A DNA stretch of 64,000 nt from assembly GCF_000756385.1 (NCBI RefSeq), contig NZ_JNFC01000067.1:62001-126000 (forward strand), in the 5' to 3' direction. This document shows, in pieces, positions 17,370-26,115 of the stretch. Below the pieces are notes generated by a model that was not told where the DNA came from, ran no database searches, and saw only the letters and a list, made by a program, of their open reading frames with translations. This DNA comes from Sphingopyxis sp. LC363 (GTDB lineage: Bacteria > Pseudomonadota > Alphaproteobacteria > Sphingomonadales > Sphingomonadaceae). Made by a program: the position numbers and the translations under genes. How positions within the stretch are numbered: position 1 is the stretch's first letter; every line of letters starts with the position of its first letter.

Positions 17370-17468
17370 GGAATGGCCAGCCGGGTGCGGACGGCATCCT
17401 GTTGCATCTCGCAGCTATGACTTTGACAAGCCCGATAGGAAAGCTATGCCATCTGTACGTTCGGCCGC

Positions 17469-18170
17469 ATGAGGGTCTCGGCAAGAGGTGTAGCAGACGC
17501 AGTGGCGGACATTTCCCCAGCTCACGACAATTCGCACAAGCCACAAGGCGAACGCAGTAGAAAGATGCGGGCTCGAATCCTTTCGGCCGCTATCAATCTG
17601 TTGCGCGAGAAAGGTTATTCGGCGTTTCGCGTCGCAGACGTTGCCGAAAGCGCAGGCGTCTCTCGCGGAGCGCAGCTTCACCATTTTCCGACAAAGGACC
17701 AACTAGTCGCCGCCTGCCTGGAGCAGGTTTTTTCGGCAGCCCTCGAGAAGGCGACCGTTGCCGCGGGTAAGGCTATCGAAGATGACGGCCTCCTCGAGGC
17801 TGCATGCGACGATGCAGAGGCATTCTTCTACGGTGAAGATTTTTTGATCGCGCTCGACCTCGTCATCTCGGGAAACAAGCTTCGGGCCCTCGCCGACGAT
17901 GTTCGCGGTATGTCGCAGCAACGACGCGTCGGGGCCGAGCAAGTCTGGGTCAGCCGTTTTGCCAAGACCGGCCTGTCTCCGTCTGACGCCGAAGACATAT
18001 TGTGGCTGCTGTGGAGCGTGCTCCGCGGATTGGCGGTGCGAGCCCAGATCGGAAAGGACCCCGAGCGGGCAAGGCGCGTCACCGAGCTGACAATTGCCTT
18101 GCTGTCCGGCTATGCGCAGTCGCTGCGGGAGCGGAACGACGGGACGGGCGGCCCAGACGCTATTGGTTGA
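17469..18170 (+). CDS. TetR-family transcriptional regulator
   Basis: 233 residues. The N-terminal DNA-binding domain follows an approximately 30-residue lead: RKMRARILSAAINLLREKGYSAFRVADVAESAGVSRGAQLHHFPTKDQL, the standard TetR helix-turn-helix with the HHFPTK turn. The C-terminal half is the ligand and dimer domain. It lies 120 bases after the SDR gene in the same direction and could control the 4145-17347 operon or the convergent acyl-CoA synthetase; no palindrome directly upstream stood out. Confidence 0.9.
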   Translation: MRVSARGVADAVADISPAHDNSHKPQGERSRKMRARILSAAINLLREKGYSAFRVADVAESAGVSRGAQLHHFPTKDQLVAACLEQVFSAALEKATVAAGKAIEDDGLLEAACDDAEAFFYGEDFLIALDLVISGNKLRALADDVRGMSQQRRVGAEQVWVSRFAKTGLSPSDAEDILWLLWSVLRGLAVRAQIGKDPERARRVTELTIALLSGYAQSLRERNDGTGGPDAIG

Positions 18171-18190
18171 AGCTTGCGATGACAAGCTTC
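18169..18190. terminator. Hairpin between convergent TetR and acyl-CoA synthetase genes
   Basis: GAAGCTTG and CAAGCTTC form a perfect 8-bp stem with a 6-base loop, immediately at the stop of the TetR gene and before the end of the convergent ligase gene. Symmetric and positioned as a bidirectional terminator, though no long T-tract is seen on either side. Confidence 0.45.
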
Positions 18191-18233
18191 TCGCCGCGCA
18201 GTGATTGCTGCCGAACCATCGGGTCCCGTTCCC

Positions 18234-19859
18234 TCAAGCCGCGTAGACATTACCATAGCGTTCGCGCAGTTGCTTCTTGTCGATTTTCCCTGTTGCCGTA
18301 AGTGGCACCGCGCCGACGAGGATGCGATCGGGCAGCTGCCATTTCGCGAATTCCGCGGATAGGGTTGATAGAATTTCCTTTTCGTCGGGAAGGATTCCAT
18401 CATGAGGCTCGACGATCAAGAGCGGGCGCTCTTCCCATTTAGGGTGCGGAATGCCGACGACCGCGGCGATCTTGACCCCGCTGCACCCAGCGGCAACATT
18501 CTCAAGGTCGATTGAGCTGATCCACTCTCCTCCCGACTTGATGACATCTTTGGTGCGGTCTGTGATTCGCATGAACCCCTGGGCGTCGAGTGTCGCAACG
18601 TCGCCGGTATCGAACCACCCGTCGACATCGGTGCAATCCGCCGGCTGACGAAAATAGCGCTGAACCACCCACGGACCCCGCACCTGTAGCGCGCCTGCCG
18701 TCGCCCCATCGTGGGGGCAGGGGTGCCCGTCTTCGCCCAAGATGCGCATCTCGACGCCGAACTGGAGCCGTCCCTGCCGCGTCCACAATATATCCTGCAT
18801 CGCTGCCTCGCCGAGGTCCGCGACGGCCGGCGTCGGTGTTGCGATCACACCGAGCGGGCAGGTCTCGGTCATTCCCCAGAGCTGAAGGACATCGACATCA
18901 TGGTCGGCCTTGAAGCTTTCTGCCATCGCGCGAGGTACGGCGGAGCCCCCGATCATAATCCGCTTGAGCGTTCCCGTGTCGCCGCCGGTTGCCTCGAGGT
19001 GGGCGAGATACATGGTCCAGATCGTGGGCACCCCACCGGTAAAAGAAACCGCCTCCCCTCGGATTAGGGCCTGGAGGCTAGGACCGTCCATGCGGTCGCC
19101 AGGAAGAACGAGCTTGGCGCCGCAGAGCGGCGCCACGAACGGAAGGCCCCAGGCGGTGGCGTGATAGAGCGAGGAGCAAGGCATCACGCAATCGAACGAC
19201 GTGAGGCCGAACGCGCTCGCCAAGCCCGCTCCCATCGCATGCAGAACGACTGCCCGGTGGCTGTAGAGAACCCCCTTGGGATCGCCTGTGGTCCCCGAGG
19301 TGTAACAAAGAAACGCCCCGGAATTTTCATCGATTTCGGGCCAGGTGATCGAGACCGGTGCCGACGCGAGCAAGGGCTCATAGGCCAGCGCCCCGAACCC
19401 CTCGCCGATGCCGACGCCTTCGTCGGACAGTACGATGTATTTTTCGATATGCGGGAGGCTGGGCGCAAGCCGCTCGACGAGCGCGGCGAGGTTGGGCTCG
19501 AACGCCAATATGCGACTCTCGGCATGGTTCAAGGTAAAGATCAGCTGATCGTCGGGGAGCCGGGGGTTGGCGGTGTGAAGCACTGCCCCAAGGCCCGGGA
19601 CCGCGTAGAAGAGTTCCAAATGCCGGTGCGTGTTCCAGGCGAGCGACGATATCCGGTCACCGCTCCCGATCCCGGCAAGGGTGAACATGTTGGCAGCCTG
19701 CGCTACCCGGCGGGCGAGCGCTGCATAATCATAACGCCACAACCGATCGCTGCCGATTTCGCGCGACACCACTTCCCGGGTTGCGTGCGCGGCGGCGGCA
19801 TATGTCAGGATCGTGCCGATCGCCAGTTGCGCAGGCTGCATTTGTCCCGTGATCGTCAT
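18234..19859 (-). CDS. Acyl-CoA synthetase / AMP-dependent ligase
   Basis: 541 residues from the ATG at 19859, which has AAGGA upstream; a longer frame exists but its first 26 residues look non-coding. AMP-binding signature [17 protein letters not shown], then GMTE, a DTGD motif ([12 protein letters not shown]), [14 protein letters not shown] hinge, and the catalytic Lys in [13 protein letters not shown]. It belongs to the medium/long-chain and aryl-propanoid-like ligase group (AlkK/FadD type). It would activate an acid to its CoA ester in the cytosol. It is separated by a strong terminator from the preceding TonB receptor, so it is probably transcribed on its own. Confidence 0.9.
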   Translation of the reverse strand: MTITGQMQPAQLAIGTILTYAAAAHATREVVSREIGSDRLWRYDYAALARRVAQAANMFTLAGIGSGDRISSLAWNTHRHLELFYAVPGLGAVLHTANPRLPDDQLIFTLNHAESRILAFEPNLAALVERLAPSLPHIEKYIVLSDEGVGIGEGFGALAYEPLLASAPVSITWPEIDENSGAFLCYTSGTTGDPKGVLYSHRAVVLHAMGAGLASAFGLTSFDCVMPCSSLYHATAWGLPFVAPLCGAKLVLPGDRMDGPSLQALIRGEAVSFTGGVPTIWTMYLAHLEATGGDTGTLKRIMIGGSAVPRAMAESFKADHDVDVLQLWGMTETCPLGVIATPTPAVADLGEAAMQDILWTRQGRLQFGVEMRILGEDGHPCPHDGATAGALQVRGPWVVQRYFRQPADCTDVDGWFDTGDVATLDAQGFMRITDRTKDVIKSGGEWISSIDLENVAAGCSGVKIAAVVGIPHPKWEERPLLIVEPHDGILPDEKEILSTLSAEFAKWQLPDRILVGAVPLTATGKIDKKQLRERYGNVYAA

Positions 19860-19918
19860 GCATGCATCCTTCGACAAGTAGCAGTTGAACGGACCGTCTT
19901 TACGCGACAGCAAACAAA

Positions 19919-19957
19919 GTCCGCCAGCACAAGCCACCGAGGCTCATGCTGGCGGAC
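19919..19957 (-). terminator. Rho-independent terminator after the TonB receptor
   Basis: GTCCGCCAGCA and TGCTGGCGGAC form a perfect 11-bp stem; inside, after a 2x2 mismatch, AGCC and GGCT add four more pairs around a 5-base loop. On the minus strand it is followed by TTTGTTT. It closes the operon 25868 to 20020 about 60 bases after the receptor stop. Confidence 0.85.
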
Positions 19958-20019
19958 ACGGCGGCAGCCCGGCCGCACGCGATCCGCGGGATCAAGCCCT
20001 TGGACCGCGTTTGGGCGCG

Positions 20020-22209
20020 TCAGAACCGGAGTTCGGCGCTGACGCCCACTTTTCTTGGCTGTTCGTAAAAGCCGTCAGTTGCCTGCGCCCCGACACGAAT
20101 GGTCTGGAAGACCTTTTCGTTGGTGAGGTTGGTCGCCCAGAGGCTGAATTTCCAGCGATCACCGGTTGGGGCAAAGGATATCGACGCATTGGTAAGGGTA
20201 TAGCTCGGCTGGGAGAAAATATTCTGGAAGTCATAATAGAGCCGGGTCGAGTAGAAGGTGTTGACCGAGACCCCAAGGCGCCCTGCATCGAACTCATGGC
20301 CCCAATCGACCCCCAGGTTGAACGTCCACTTCGGGGCGCGGGTCATCACGTTACCCGACGCGTCCGCCGGGGCAACAGTGTTGCCTCCGTCGGGGCGCGG
20401 GAAAAAGCTCTGCGCGAGCGGAAAATCACGATAGCGCGCGTGGCTGTAGGCCGCCGAGCCGCGGATGTTGAGATCGTCAATCGGTTGGATAATCGCCTCG
20501 AACTCGCCGCCATAGATTTTGGCGCTCGCTGCGTTCTGCAGGACGTAGCTCGGACCCGACGCGTCTTTGGCCTGAACTTGCAGATCGTCGTACGTATAGT
20601 GATAAACGGCGAGGTTCGTGCGGAGCCAATTGAAGGGGTCGACCTTGATGCCGGCCTCCCATGCCTTGATGTTCTCGGGATTGACCGGATTCGGCGATGT
20701 GCCCGCCATATTGTAGACGCCGCTTTTGAATGCGGTGCCATAGCTTGCATAAATGCTTCCGTCGGGTGCGAACTGGTACCGGACTGCGCCGCGATAGTTG
20801 AACTTGTTGAACGACTTGGCGGTCTTCGGAACGACCAGATTTCCATTAACGACCTGTTCGAAGGTCCGCCGCTCGGTGGTGTACCGCGCGCCGACAGTGA
20901 TGAACAGGTCGTCGACGATCTCGTAGGTTCCTTCGGCAAAGCCCGCGAACGAGCGACCCGATAGTGCGGGATCAAGGTTGAGGGTGGTCGGAGGGATTCC
21001 AGGCCCCGGCGACGTGACGAGATCCAACTCAGTATGACCGCCGAACTGGTAGAAATAGCCGCCCAGGAGCCACTGGAATCGGCCGGGGTCGGCAGACGTG
21101 AACTTGATTTCCTGGCTCCCCGATTCCGTCGCAAATGTTGCAGGGAAATTACCGAGGAAGATGTTCGAGGCGTCCGAATCGGTTTCCTGGTACCAGCGCA
21201 GATTCATGAAGCCGCTCGTCGCCTCGAGGTTGAAGCCGTCGAACTCGAGTTTTACATGCAGCGCCGCACTCCAGCGCCGTAAGTCCAGCGTAGGAATGCT
21301 GGTCAGTGACGCCTGCCAAGCGTCGGTCGGAAGTATAACGCCCGGGAAGCGACGGCCGGCCGTATTCCCATTGACCGGCTGGGGCGAATTGGTCGTGCTG
21401 TTCTGGTCGAAGAATTCGCCGGTCAGGATGACCTTGGCATTGTCGGAAGGCTGCCACAGCAGCTTGCTGCGAAAGTTGATCACTTGCTGGTCGCCGAGCG
21501 TGCCGCCGCGCACCAGATCGTCGATATAGCCGTCGTTCTTGCGATAGAGGGCGGCAAAATCGGCAGCCAATTTATCGCTAAGGCCGCCGGTGATATAGAA
21601 GCGGGCATCATAATCGCCCGCGTCCCTCCGCATGCGGCCGTAACGCAGCGACGCCTTGCCGCGCAGGTCAAAACTGGGGTCGGGGGTAATCACGTTGATC
21701 AGGCCGCCGGTGGCGTTGCGGCCAAATGTCGTGCCTTGCGGTCCGCGCAGCACTTCCACGCGCTCGACTTCGACGAGATCGATCCAGTTGGCGGCCGACT
21801 CTGGCTGGTAGACACCATCGACATAGGTGGCGATGTTTGGCTCGTCGCCGATCGAGATGCCGGTCGACCCGACGCCGCGAATGACGGGCTGGAAGACACC
21901 CATGTTGCGGCTCCCGATGAATCCGGGAACCACCTGGGTCAACGAGCGCACCGTCGAAACATCTGCCGCCGAGAGCGAATCGCCGGTGATCGCGGTCACG
22001 GCGACAGCAACGTCCTGCAGACGCTCCTCGCGGCGCGTGGCCGTCACGATGATGTCGGAGATACCCGAACTCGACTGCGCCTCGGGCTCGGGTTCGGCAG
22101 CCGGGGCCGGATCCTGGGCTTGGCCGGCCGCGCTCCAGGCCAGTGCGAAAAGTGCGATGCCGCTCGCGAGGGCGCGCCCGCTATTATAACTGTTGGTCCT
22201 CATGTCCAT
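20020..22209 (-). CDS. TonB-dependent outer-membrane receptor
   Basis: 729 residues. Signal peptide (hydrophobic ALASGIALFALAWSAAGQAQ), plug from DIIVTATRREERLQDVAVAV with RGVGSTGISIGDEPN and VEVLRGPQGTTFGRNATGG, then barrel ending in LRF. It is closely related to the receptor at 7691-9895, with many identical blocks (TGGLINVITPDPSFD, VDDLVRGG/IDDLVRGG), so the two arose by duplication. As last gene of the operon with the NahC-like dioxygenase and isomerase, it probably imports a polycyclic aromatic compound or a related hydrophobic substrate. The start may instead be the ATG 6 bases downstream. Confidence 0.92.
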   Translation of the reverse strand: MDMRTNSYNSGRALASGIALFALAWSAAGQAQDPAPAAEPEPEAQSSSGISDIIVTATRREERLQDVAVAVTAITGDSLSAADVSTVRSLTQVVPGFIGSRNMGVFQPVIRGVGSTGISIGDEPNIATYVDGVYQPESAANWIDLVEVERVEVLRGPQGTTFGRNATGGLINVITPDPSFDLRGKASLRYGRMRRDAGDYDARFYITGGLSDKLAADFAALYRKNDGYIDDLVRGGTLGDQQVINFRSKLLWQPSDNAKVILTGEFFDQNSTTNSPQPVNGNTAGRRFPGVILPTDAWQASLTSIPTLDLRRWSAALHVKLEFDGFNLEATSGFMNLRWYQETDSDASNIFLGNFPATFATESGSQEIKFTSADPGRFQWLLGGYFYQFGGHTELDLVTSPGPGIPPTTLNLDPALSGRSFAGFAEGTYEIVDDLFITVGARYTTERRTFEQVVNGNLVVPKTAKSFNKFNYRGAVRYQFAPDGSIYASYGTAFKSGVYNMAGTSPNPVNPENIKAWEAGIKVDPFNWLRTNLAVYHYTYDDLQVQAKDASGPSYVLQNAASAKIYGGEFEAIIQPIDDLNIRGSAAYSHARYRDFPLAQSFFPRPDGGNTVAPADASGNVMTRAPKWTFNLGVDWGHEFDAGRLGVSVNTFYSTRLYYDFQNIFSQPSYTLTNASISFAPTGDRWKFSLWATNLTNEKVFQTIRVGAQATDGFYEQPRKVGVSAELRF

Positions 22210-22233
22210 TCTCCCTCTCCCTGATTCTTTTTT

Positions 22234-22824
22234 TCAATTCGTCCGCACATGCTCTTCAAGAAAATCCAGCCGGTCGTTTCCCCAGAATATCTGGTCGTCG
22301 ACAAACATAAGCGGCGCGCCGAATACGCCGCGGGCGTAAGCTTTCGACCGCGCTTCGCGATAGGCGCGCTTGCCCTCTTTCGAATCCACGAAGGCCATGA
22401 CGGCATCGGCTTCGAGACCCGCCGTTGCCGCCGAGGCGCGCAATTCGTCCCGGTCTCGCGGATCGATTCCGAGGCCCCAGATGCGCCGATAGGCATCCCG
22501 CACGAAGCCTTCGGCGGCACCGTGACGGGCCGCGAAGATTGCGGCTGTGTTCCAGCCTCCGCACTCGAAGCTCGATGGAAAGGTAAGCGGCACGTCGTAC
22601 CGCCGAGCCCAACGCTGCAGATCCGCGGTCAGAACCTTTATCTTCGCCGGCACCTCGCGGTTGGACGGGCCGTAATTGCCCGCCGCAATCTTTGCTTCGG
22701 GGATGTCGATGGGATGATAGGCGAGCGCCCGGCCGTGCCGACGCGCAATCTCCGGCAGACGCAACTGTGCGAGATAGCTGAACGGGCTGATGAAATCGAA
22801 GTAGAAATCAATGGTGGCGGTCAT
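22234..22824 (-). CDS. 2-hydroxychromene-2-carboxylate isomerase (NahD-like, DsbA fold)
   Basis: 196 residues, thioredoxin-fold DsbA/kappa-GST family: DFYFDFISPFSYLA at the N-terminus (active Ser in SPFSY instead of CxxC) and the C-terminal FGAPLMFVDDQIFWGNDRLDFLEEH block typical of NahD. The glutathione-dependent enzyme converts 2-hydroxychromene-2-carboxylate to trans-o-hydroxybenzylidenepyruvate in naphthalene-type pathways. It overlaps the upstream oxygenase alpha gene by four bases. The NahC-like dioxygenase of the same operon and the NahE-like aldolase at 41410 supply the steps before and after it. Confidence 0.92.
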   Translation of the reverse strand: MTATIDFYFDFISPFSYLAQLRLPEIARRHGRALAYHPIDIPEAKIAAGNYGPSNREVPAKIKVLTADLQRWARRYDVPLTFPSSFECGGWNTAAIFAARHGAAEGFVRDAYRRIWGLGIDPRDRDELRASAATAGLEADAVMAFVDSKEGKRAYREARSKAYARGVFGAPLMFVDDQIFWGNDRLDFLEEHVRTN

Positions 22825-24092
22825 GAGACCCTCTCTTCGATTCCCACCATCTCGCGGTAATTTTGCCAGAAGCCGATGATGGCCCCTTCCGTGACAAGAT
22901 GATCCGCATCATCGGCGCCGCCGCCGCCCATCGCGATATAGGATCTTGCCTTTCTGTCCGAGCTGACCGCCTGCTGCACGATCTCGACCGCCTCGCCATC
23001 CTCCATCGAGATCATGCCCGCCGGTCCGATGAGGTTCGATTGCTTGAGGCGGATCGCGTCCATCTCCGCATCATCGTCCGCATAGCCAAATTGGGTCCAC
23101 ACGAGCTCGAACGAATCCGGTCCGTGGGTGACGATCTGGCGAACCGCGAGCGTGTTCGAGATCTGCTGCAAAATCAGGTTGGGATAAAGGGCCAGGATGA
23201 CGAGGGTGATGCCGTCCGGAAACTCGCTCCGGCCCGCGAGCAGCGACGGATCCTGGAGCGAGAAGCTCGTGTCGAAGCTGCGCGAGTCCTGATAGACTTC
23301 GCTGTCGCGCGCCGCGTCGTTGCTGCCCGCCTTCGAATAAAGGAACGAATGCCGCTTGCTCTCGTCCATCAGGCATTCGCCGGTTTGCGTCGAACGATAG
23401 AGGCCGAAAGTATTGTGAAACAGATGGAGGAGGCTTGCGTGATAGGGGTCGCGCGTATTTTCGGCGTATAGCTTCCAGTTGCCGTGGATGAACTGGCGTT
23501 GATTGCCCAATATCTTGATCGGGCGGCACATGATCCGCTCGACATGCTTGGTGATGAGCGGACCGAGATAGTCCGTCAGCGGCTCCACTTCTTGCGAGAA
23601 TGTCGCGAAAACCAGCCCATTCAACGCTTCGACGCGCAGCTTGACCAAGCCATGTTGCTTGAGATCGAAATCCGCCGGCATCCCCCCCTTGCCCTTGATC
23701 CCGCGGCGGAACGGGACGCCCATGAGGTCTCCGTTCAATTCATAAGCCCATTGATGATAAACGCATTCGAGATGCGGCACATTGCCTTGGCGTGCGCGGC
23801 ATACCGTCGCGCCGCGATGCGCGCAGCGGTTCACAACGACATGGAGGCTCTGGTCCTTGTCCCGCGTCACAACGACCGGCGTGTCGCCGATGAAGGTCGA
23901 TTTGAAATCACCGGGGTTCGGGACTTCGGCCTCGAGCGCAACGAAGTTCCAGGTGGGGCCGCGGAAGAGATGCTCCTGTTCGGCCTTGTAAAAGGCATCA
24001 TCCGTGAACACGGAATATGGTATCCGGCAGCCAATGGGCTCCTCGGTGTCGGTCGACACTTTACCTACGGCCGTATCTTGAACATTGAGCAT
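22821..24092 (-). CDS. Rieske oxygenase alpha subunit, salicylate-hydroxylase-like (pair 3)
   Basis: 423 residues. Rieske ligands Cys90, His92, Cys110 and His113 (RCAHRG, CVYHQW). The mononuclear iron segment ENTRDPYHASLLH and the later SMEDGEAVEIVQQ are features of the anthranilate/salicylate class (NagG, AntA and sphingomonad salicylate 1-hydroxylases). Such enzymes hydroxylate an ortho-substituted benzoate, e.g. salicylate to catechol or gentisate. The companion beta gene is upstream, not downstream. Position between the ferredoxin/beta genes and the isomerase fits a naphthalene-like route where salicylate-type acids arise. Confidence 0.88.
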   Translation of the reverse strand: MLNVQDTAVGKVSTDTEEPIGCRIPYSVFTDDAFYKAEQEHLFRGPTWNFVALEAEVPNPGDFKSTFIGDTPVVVTRDKDQSLHVVVNRCAHRGATVCRARQGNVPHLECVYHQWAYELNGDLMGVPFRRGIKGKGGMPADFDLKQHGLVKLRVEALNGLVFATFSQEVEPLTDYLGPLITKHVERIMCRPIKILGNQRQFIHGNWKLYAENTRDPYHASLLHLFHNTFGLYRSTQTGECLMDESKRHSFLYSKAGSNDAARDSEVYQDSRSFDTSFSLQDPSLLAGRSEFPDGITLVILALYPNLILQQISNTLAVRQIVTHGPDSFELVWTQFGYADDDAEMDAIRLKQSNLIGPAGMISMEDGEAVEIVQQAVSSDRKARSYIAMGGGGADDADHLVTEGAIIGFWQNYREMVGIEERVS

Positions 24093-24111
24093 ATCGCAAC
24101 CTCGAAATGGG

Positions 24112-24600
24112 CTAAATGGGGCGGACCATCAAAGTGTCGATCAGGTCCGTGTCGAAAATCGCCTTCTTTGACCGAAAAAGAAATTTCCCGGACGAAAACA
24201 CTATTTCATCGACATATTTACCAGCATTATACACAAATGATCGGCCGGTGTTTCTTGTCTGGAGCACTAGATAGTTTGTATGTGCCACAACCGCATCTGA
24301 ACGAACCTCGTGAATGCGGCTGGTGCTGATGATGTGTCGATAGTGATGGACCGGAAAAATGTTGGCGCGCCGGAGCGAGACGATGCGGTCTACAAGCATG
24401 CCCCTGCTGTCACAGAAGATCGTCGCAACCGGCAATCCGCGGTCGGCATTCTCTCGCGGCAATACGGAATAGTGGCAGTCCTCGACGAACAGATCGGGCC
24501 ACGCTTCGAGCTGATCGTCGTCAATCAGCTCGGCGTGCAGGGCAATAAGGTCCGTCACTTCCCGGAGGAGCTCGGTGCGAGGCAGAGTGGAAAGGTCCAT
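24112..24600 (-). CDS. Rieske oxygenase beta subunit (pair 3)
   Basis: 162 residues from the ATG at 24600, preferred because this gives the usual N-terminus (MDLSTLPRTELLREVTDLIALHAELIDDDQLEAW); a GTG at 24621 would overlap the ferredoxin gene. Body and length fit SnoaL-like beta subunits of the salicylate hydroxylase/anthranilate type. It is transcribed before its alpha gene, the reverse of the other four pairs here. The gap to alpha is about 20 bases. Confidence 0.88.
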   Translation of the reverse strand: MDLSTLPRTELLREVTDLIALHAELIDDDQLEAWPDLFVEDCHYSVLPRENADRGLPVATIFCDSRGMLVDRIVSLRRANIFPVHHYRHIISTSRIHEVRSDAVVAHTNYLVLQTRNTGRSFVYNAGKYVDEIVFSSGKFLFRSKKAIFDTDLIDTLMVRPI

Positions 24601-24604
24601 AGCC

Positions 24605-24946
24605 TCAGCTCTCCGGCGCACCGGGAGCGTCGATCGTCACCCAGCCGTCCTCGATCGTCACTTCATAGGTCTTAAGCGGGATCTGGCAGGGATAAGTTGT
24701 CGCGGCTCCGCTCGGAATGTCGAAGGCGCCGCCATGATAGGGGCATTCGATCGTCGCACCGTCCTGATAGCCATCGGTAAGCTGCGCGTTGCCGTGCGTA
24801 CATGTGTTGGCCGTGACATAAATCTGGCCATCGACGTTATAGACCGCGAGCGCCGGGAAGGCGCCTGCCGGTATCGCAACCGGCTCGCCGTCCTGGGGGG
24901 CGTCAATTGGGCACAGGCGAAGTCTCTCCATTTCAATCACATCCAT
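24605..24946 (-). CDS. Rieske-type [2Fe-2S] ferredoxin
   Basis: 113 residues from the ATG at 24946 (an ATG at 24931 is also possible; a longer frame to 25078 runs into the dioxygenase gene). Ligands CTHG and CPYHGG with 16 residues between the first His and the second Cys mark a soluble Rieske ferredoxin of the BphA3/NdoA kind. It carries electrons from a reductase to terminal oxygenases. It is the only such ferredoxin in the window, so it probably serves all five oxygenase pairs, as in other sphingomonads, together with the reductase at 39210-40442. Confidence 0.92.
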   Translation of the reverse strand: MDVIEMERLRLCPIDAPQDGEPVAIPAGAFPALAVYNVDGQIYVTANTCTHGNAQLTDGYQDGATIECPYHGGAFDIPSGAATTYPCQIPLKTYEVTIEDGWVTIDAPGAPES

Positions 24947-24968
24947 CTCTTGAAATATCCTAAGGTGG

Positions 24969-25868
24969 TCAGCCGAGGGGGATGTCCATTCCGTAGCCCT
25001 CGGCTTCATTTCCATGGCCGAAGAGGTCGCGCAGATAATGTTCCTGCTGCGGGCCCGCCTTTTTCGCTCCCCAGCCAAATTCCCACAGCCACCCTGACGG
25101 ATTTGCGCAGTAGAATGTCAGCGCTTCGTCGTTCGCGTGCTTTCCGAGCTGGAGTGCGACATCGATCTTTCGTTCGCGCACCGAGTCGTGGGCAAGGCCA
25201 AGATCGTCGAGCTCGCTGTACTCGAGCATCAAATGGTTGATCCGCTTGTCCATCGGACCGAGGCCGAAAGCCACGGAATGTTGCCGGTCGTTGCAATGCA
25301 TGAAATAGGGGGCAGCGACCTCACCGTTCGGCAAAGCGAGGTGGTACTCGACCGAGCCCCGCAGCCCGAGCAGCTGATAAAAGCGAACCGCTGCGGCCAC
25401 ATCATCTTGACGCAGGATGCAATGGCCGATCCCTTCGGCGCCGGTAACAAAACGACCGAACATCGGGCGGCCGGGATGAAAAGGGCGGTAATTGTCGACC
25501 TGGGGGCCGAAGAAGATTTCGGTGGGATTACCGCCCGGATCCTTGAGCTTGGCCAAGCCGAGGACCCGGCGCTCGCGCGCCGCTTCGTCGCTCGCTATTT
25601 CGACTTCGATATTCTGGACTGTCAGCTTCTCGACAATTTCGTCGAACTCTACCGGACCCGCAACGCGCCAGCCAAGATAGGCAAGATCGTCACCGCCATC
25701 AGCATGCAGCGTGATGCGGTGATGCCATTTGTCCATTCGCAGATACGCGCGGTCGCCTTCGCCTTCATCGACATATTCCATGCCGCCGACGCCGCACGCG
25801 AAGCTCTTCCATGCATCCAGATCAGATACCGACAAGCCTAGATAACCCAGCTCGGTCACGCCCACCAT
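24969..25868 (-). CDS. Extradiol dioxygenase, 1,2-dihydroxynaphthalene/2,3-dihydroxybiphenyl type
   Basis: 299 residues from the ATG at 25868 (GGGAG 8 bases upstream). Two VOC modules. Fe ligands His in GIGHCIL, His in NDRQHSVAFG and Glu in WLWEFGWG; the catalytic His (INHLML), the second His (GKHANDE) and the Tyr (LTFYC) are present. The sequence resembles NahC/BphC. In context it would cleave 1,2-dihydroxynaphthalene or a substituted form to the 2-hydroxychromene-2-carboxylate used by the isomerase downstream. It is the first gene of the minus-strand operon. Confidence 0.9.
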   Translation of the reverse strand: MVGVTELGYLGLSVSDLDAWKSFACGVGGMEYVDEGEGDRAYLRMDKWHHRITLHADGGDDLAYLGWRVAGPVEFDEIVEKLTVQNIEVEIASDEAARERRVLGLAKLKDPGGNPTEIFFGPQVDNYRPFHPGRPMFGRFVTGAEGIGHCILRQDDVAAAVRFYQLLGLRGSVEYHLALPNGEVAAPYFMHCNDRQHSVAFGLGPMDKRINHLMLEYSELDDLGLAHDSVRERKIDVALQLGKHANDEALTFYCANPSGWLWEFGWGAKKAGPQQEHYLRDLFGHGNEAEGYGMDIPLG

Positions 25869-25975
25869 ATTTCGCACTCCCAAATCTCAAGCCATTTTTG
25901 GCTTTTATACGCCTGAACCAGCCTGGTTGACGTGTCGCACATGATGCAACGCGATTCGAATAGGGCAATTTAGAT

Positions 25976-25999
25976 CATTGTGCAACCCATTGCACAATG
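25976..25999. promoter_or_regulatory. Perfect inverted repeat, candidate operator of divergent catabolic operons
   Basis: Arms CATTGTGCAA (25976-25985) and TTGCACAATG (25990-25999) with four bases between. It stands in the 247-bp gap between the NahC-like gene (-) and the benzoate-dioxygenase-like gene (+). The same arms occur in the divergent gap at 45078-45157 and in weaker form elsewhere. The regulator is unknown; MarR, TetR, IclR and GntR genes in the window are candidates. Confidence 0.8.
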
Positions 26000-26115
26000 A
26001 GCCACGCATGCTATGTTGGGTCATTCGGGATCGGAAGAGTCCAAAGAGTTGAGCCGAGAATCGTTGATCCAAATAGTTGACCTACGAATCTCGGTGGCCG
26101 GAAATGGAGGAGAGG

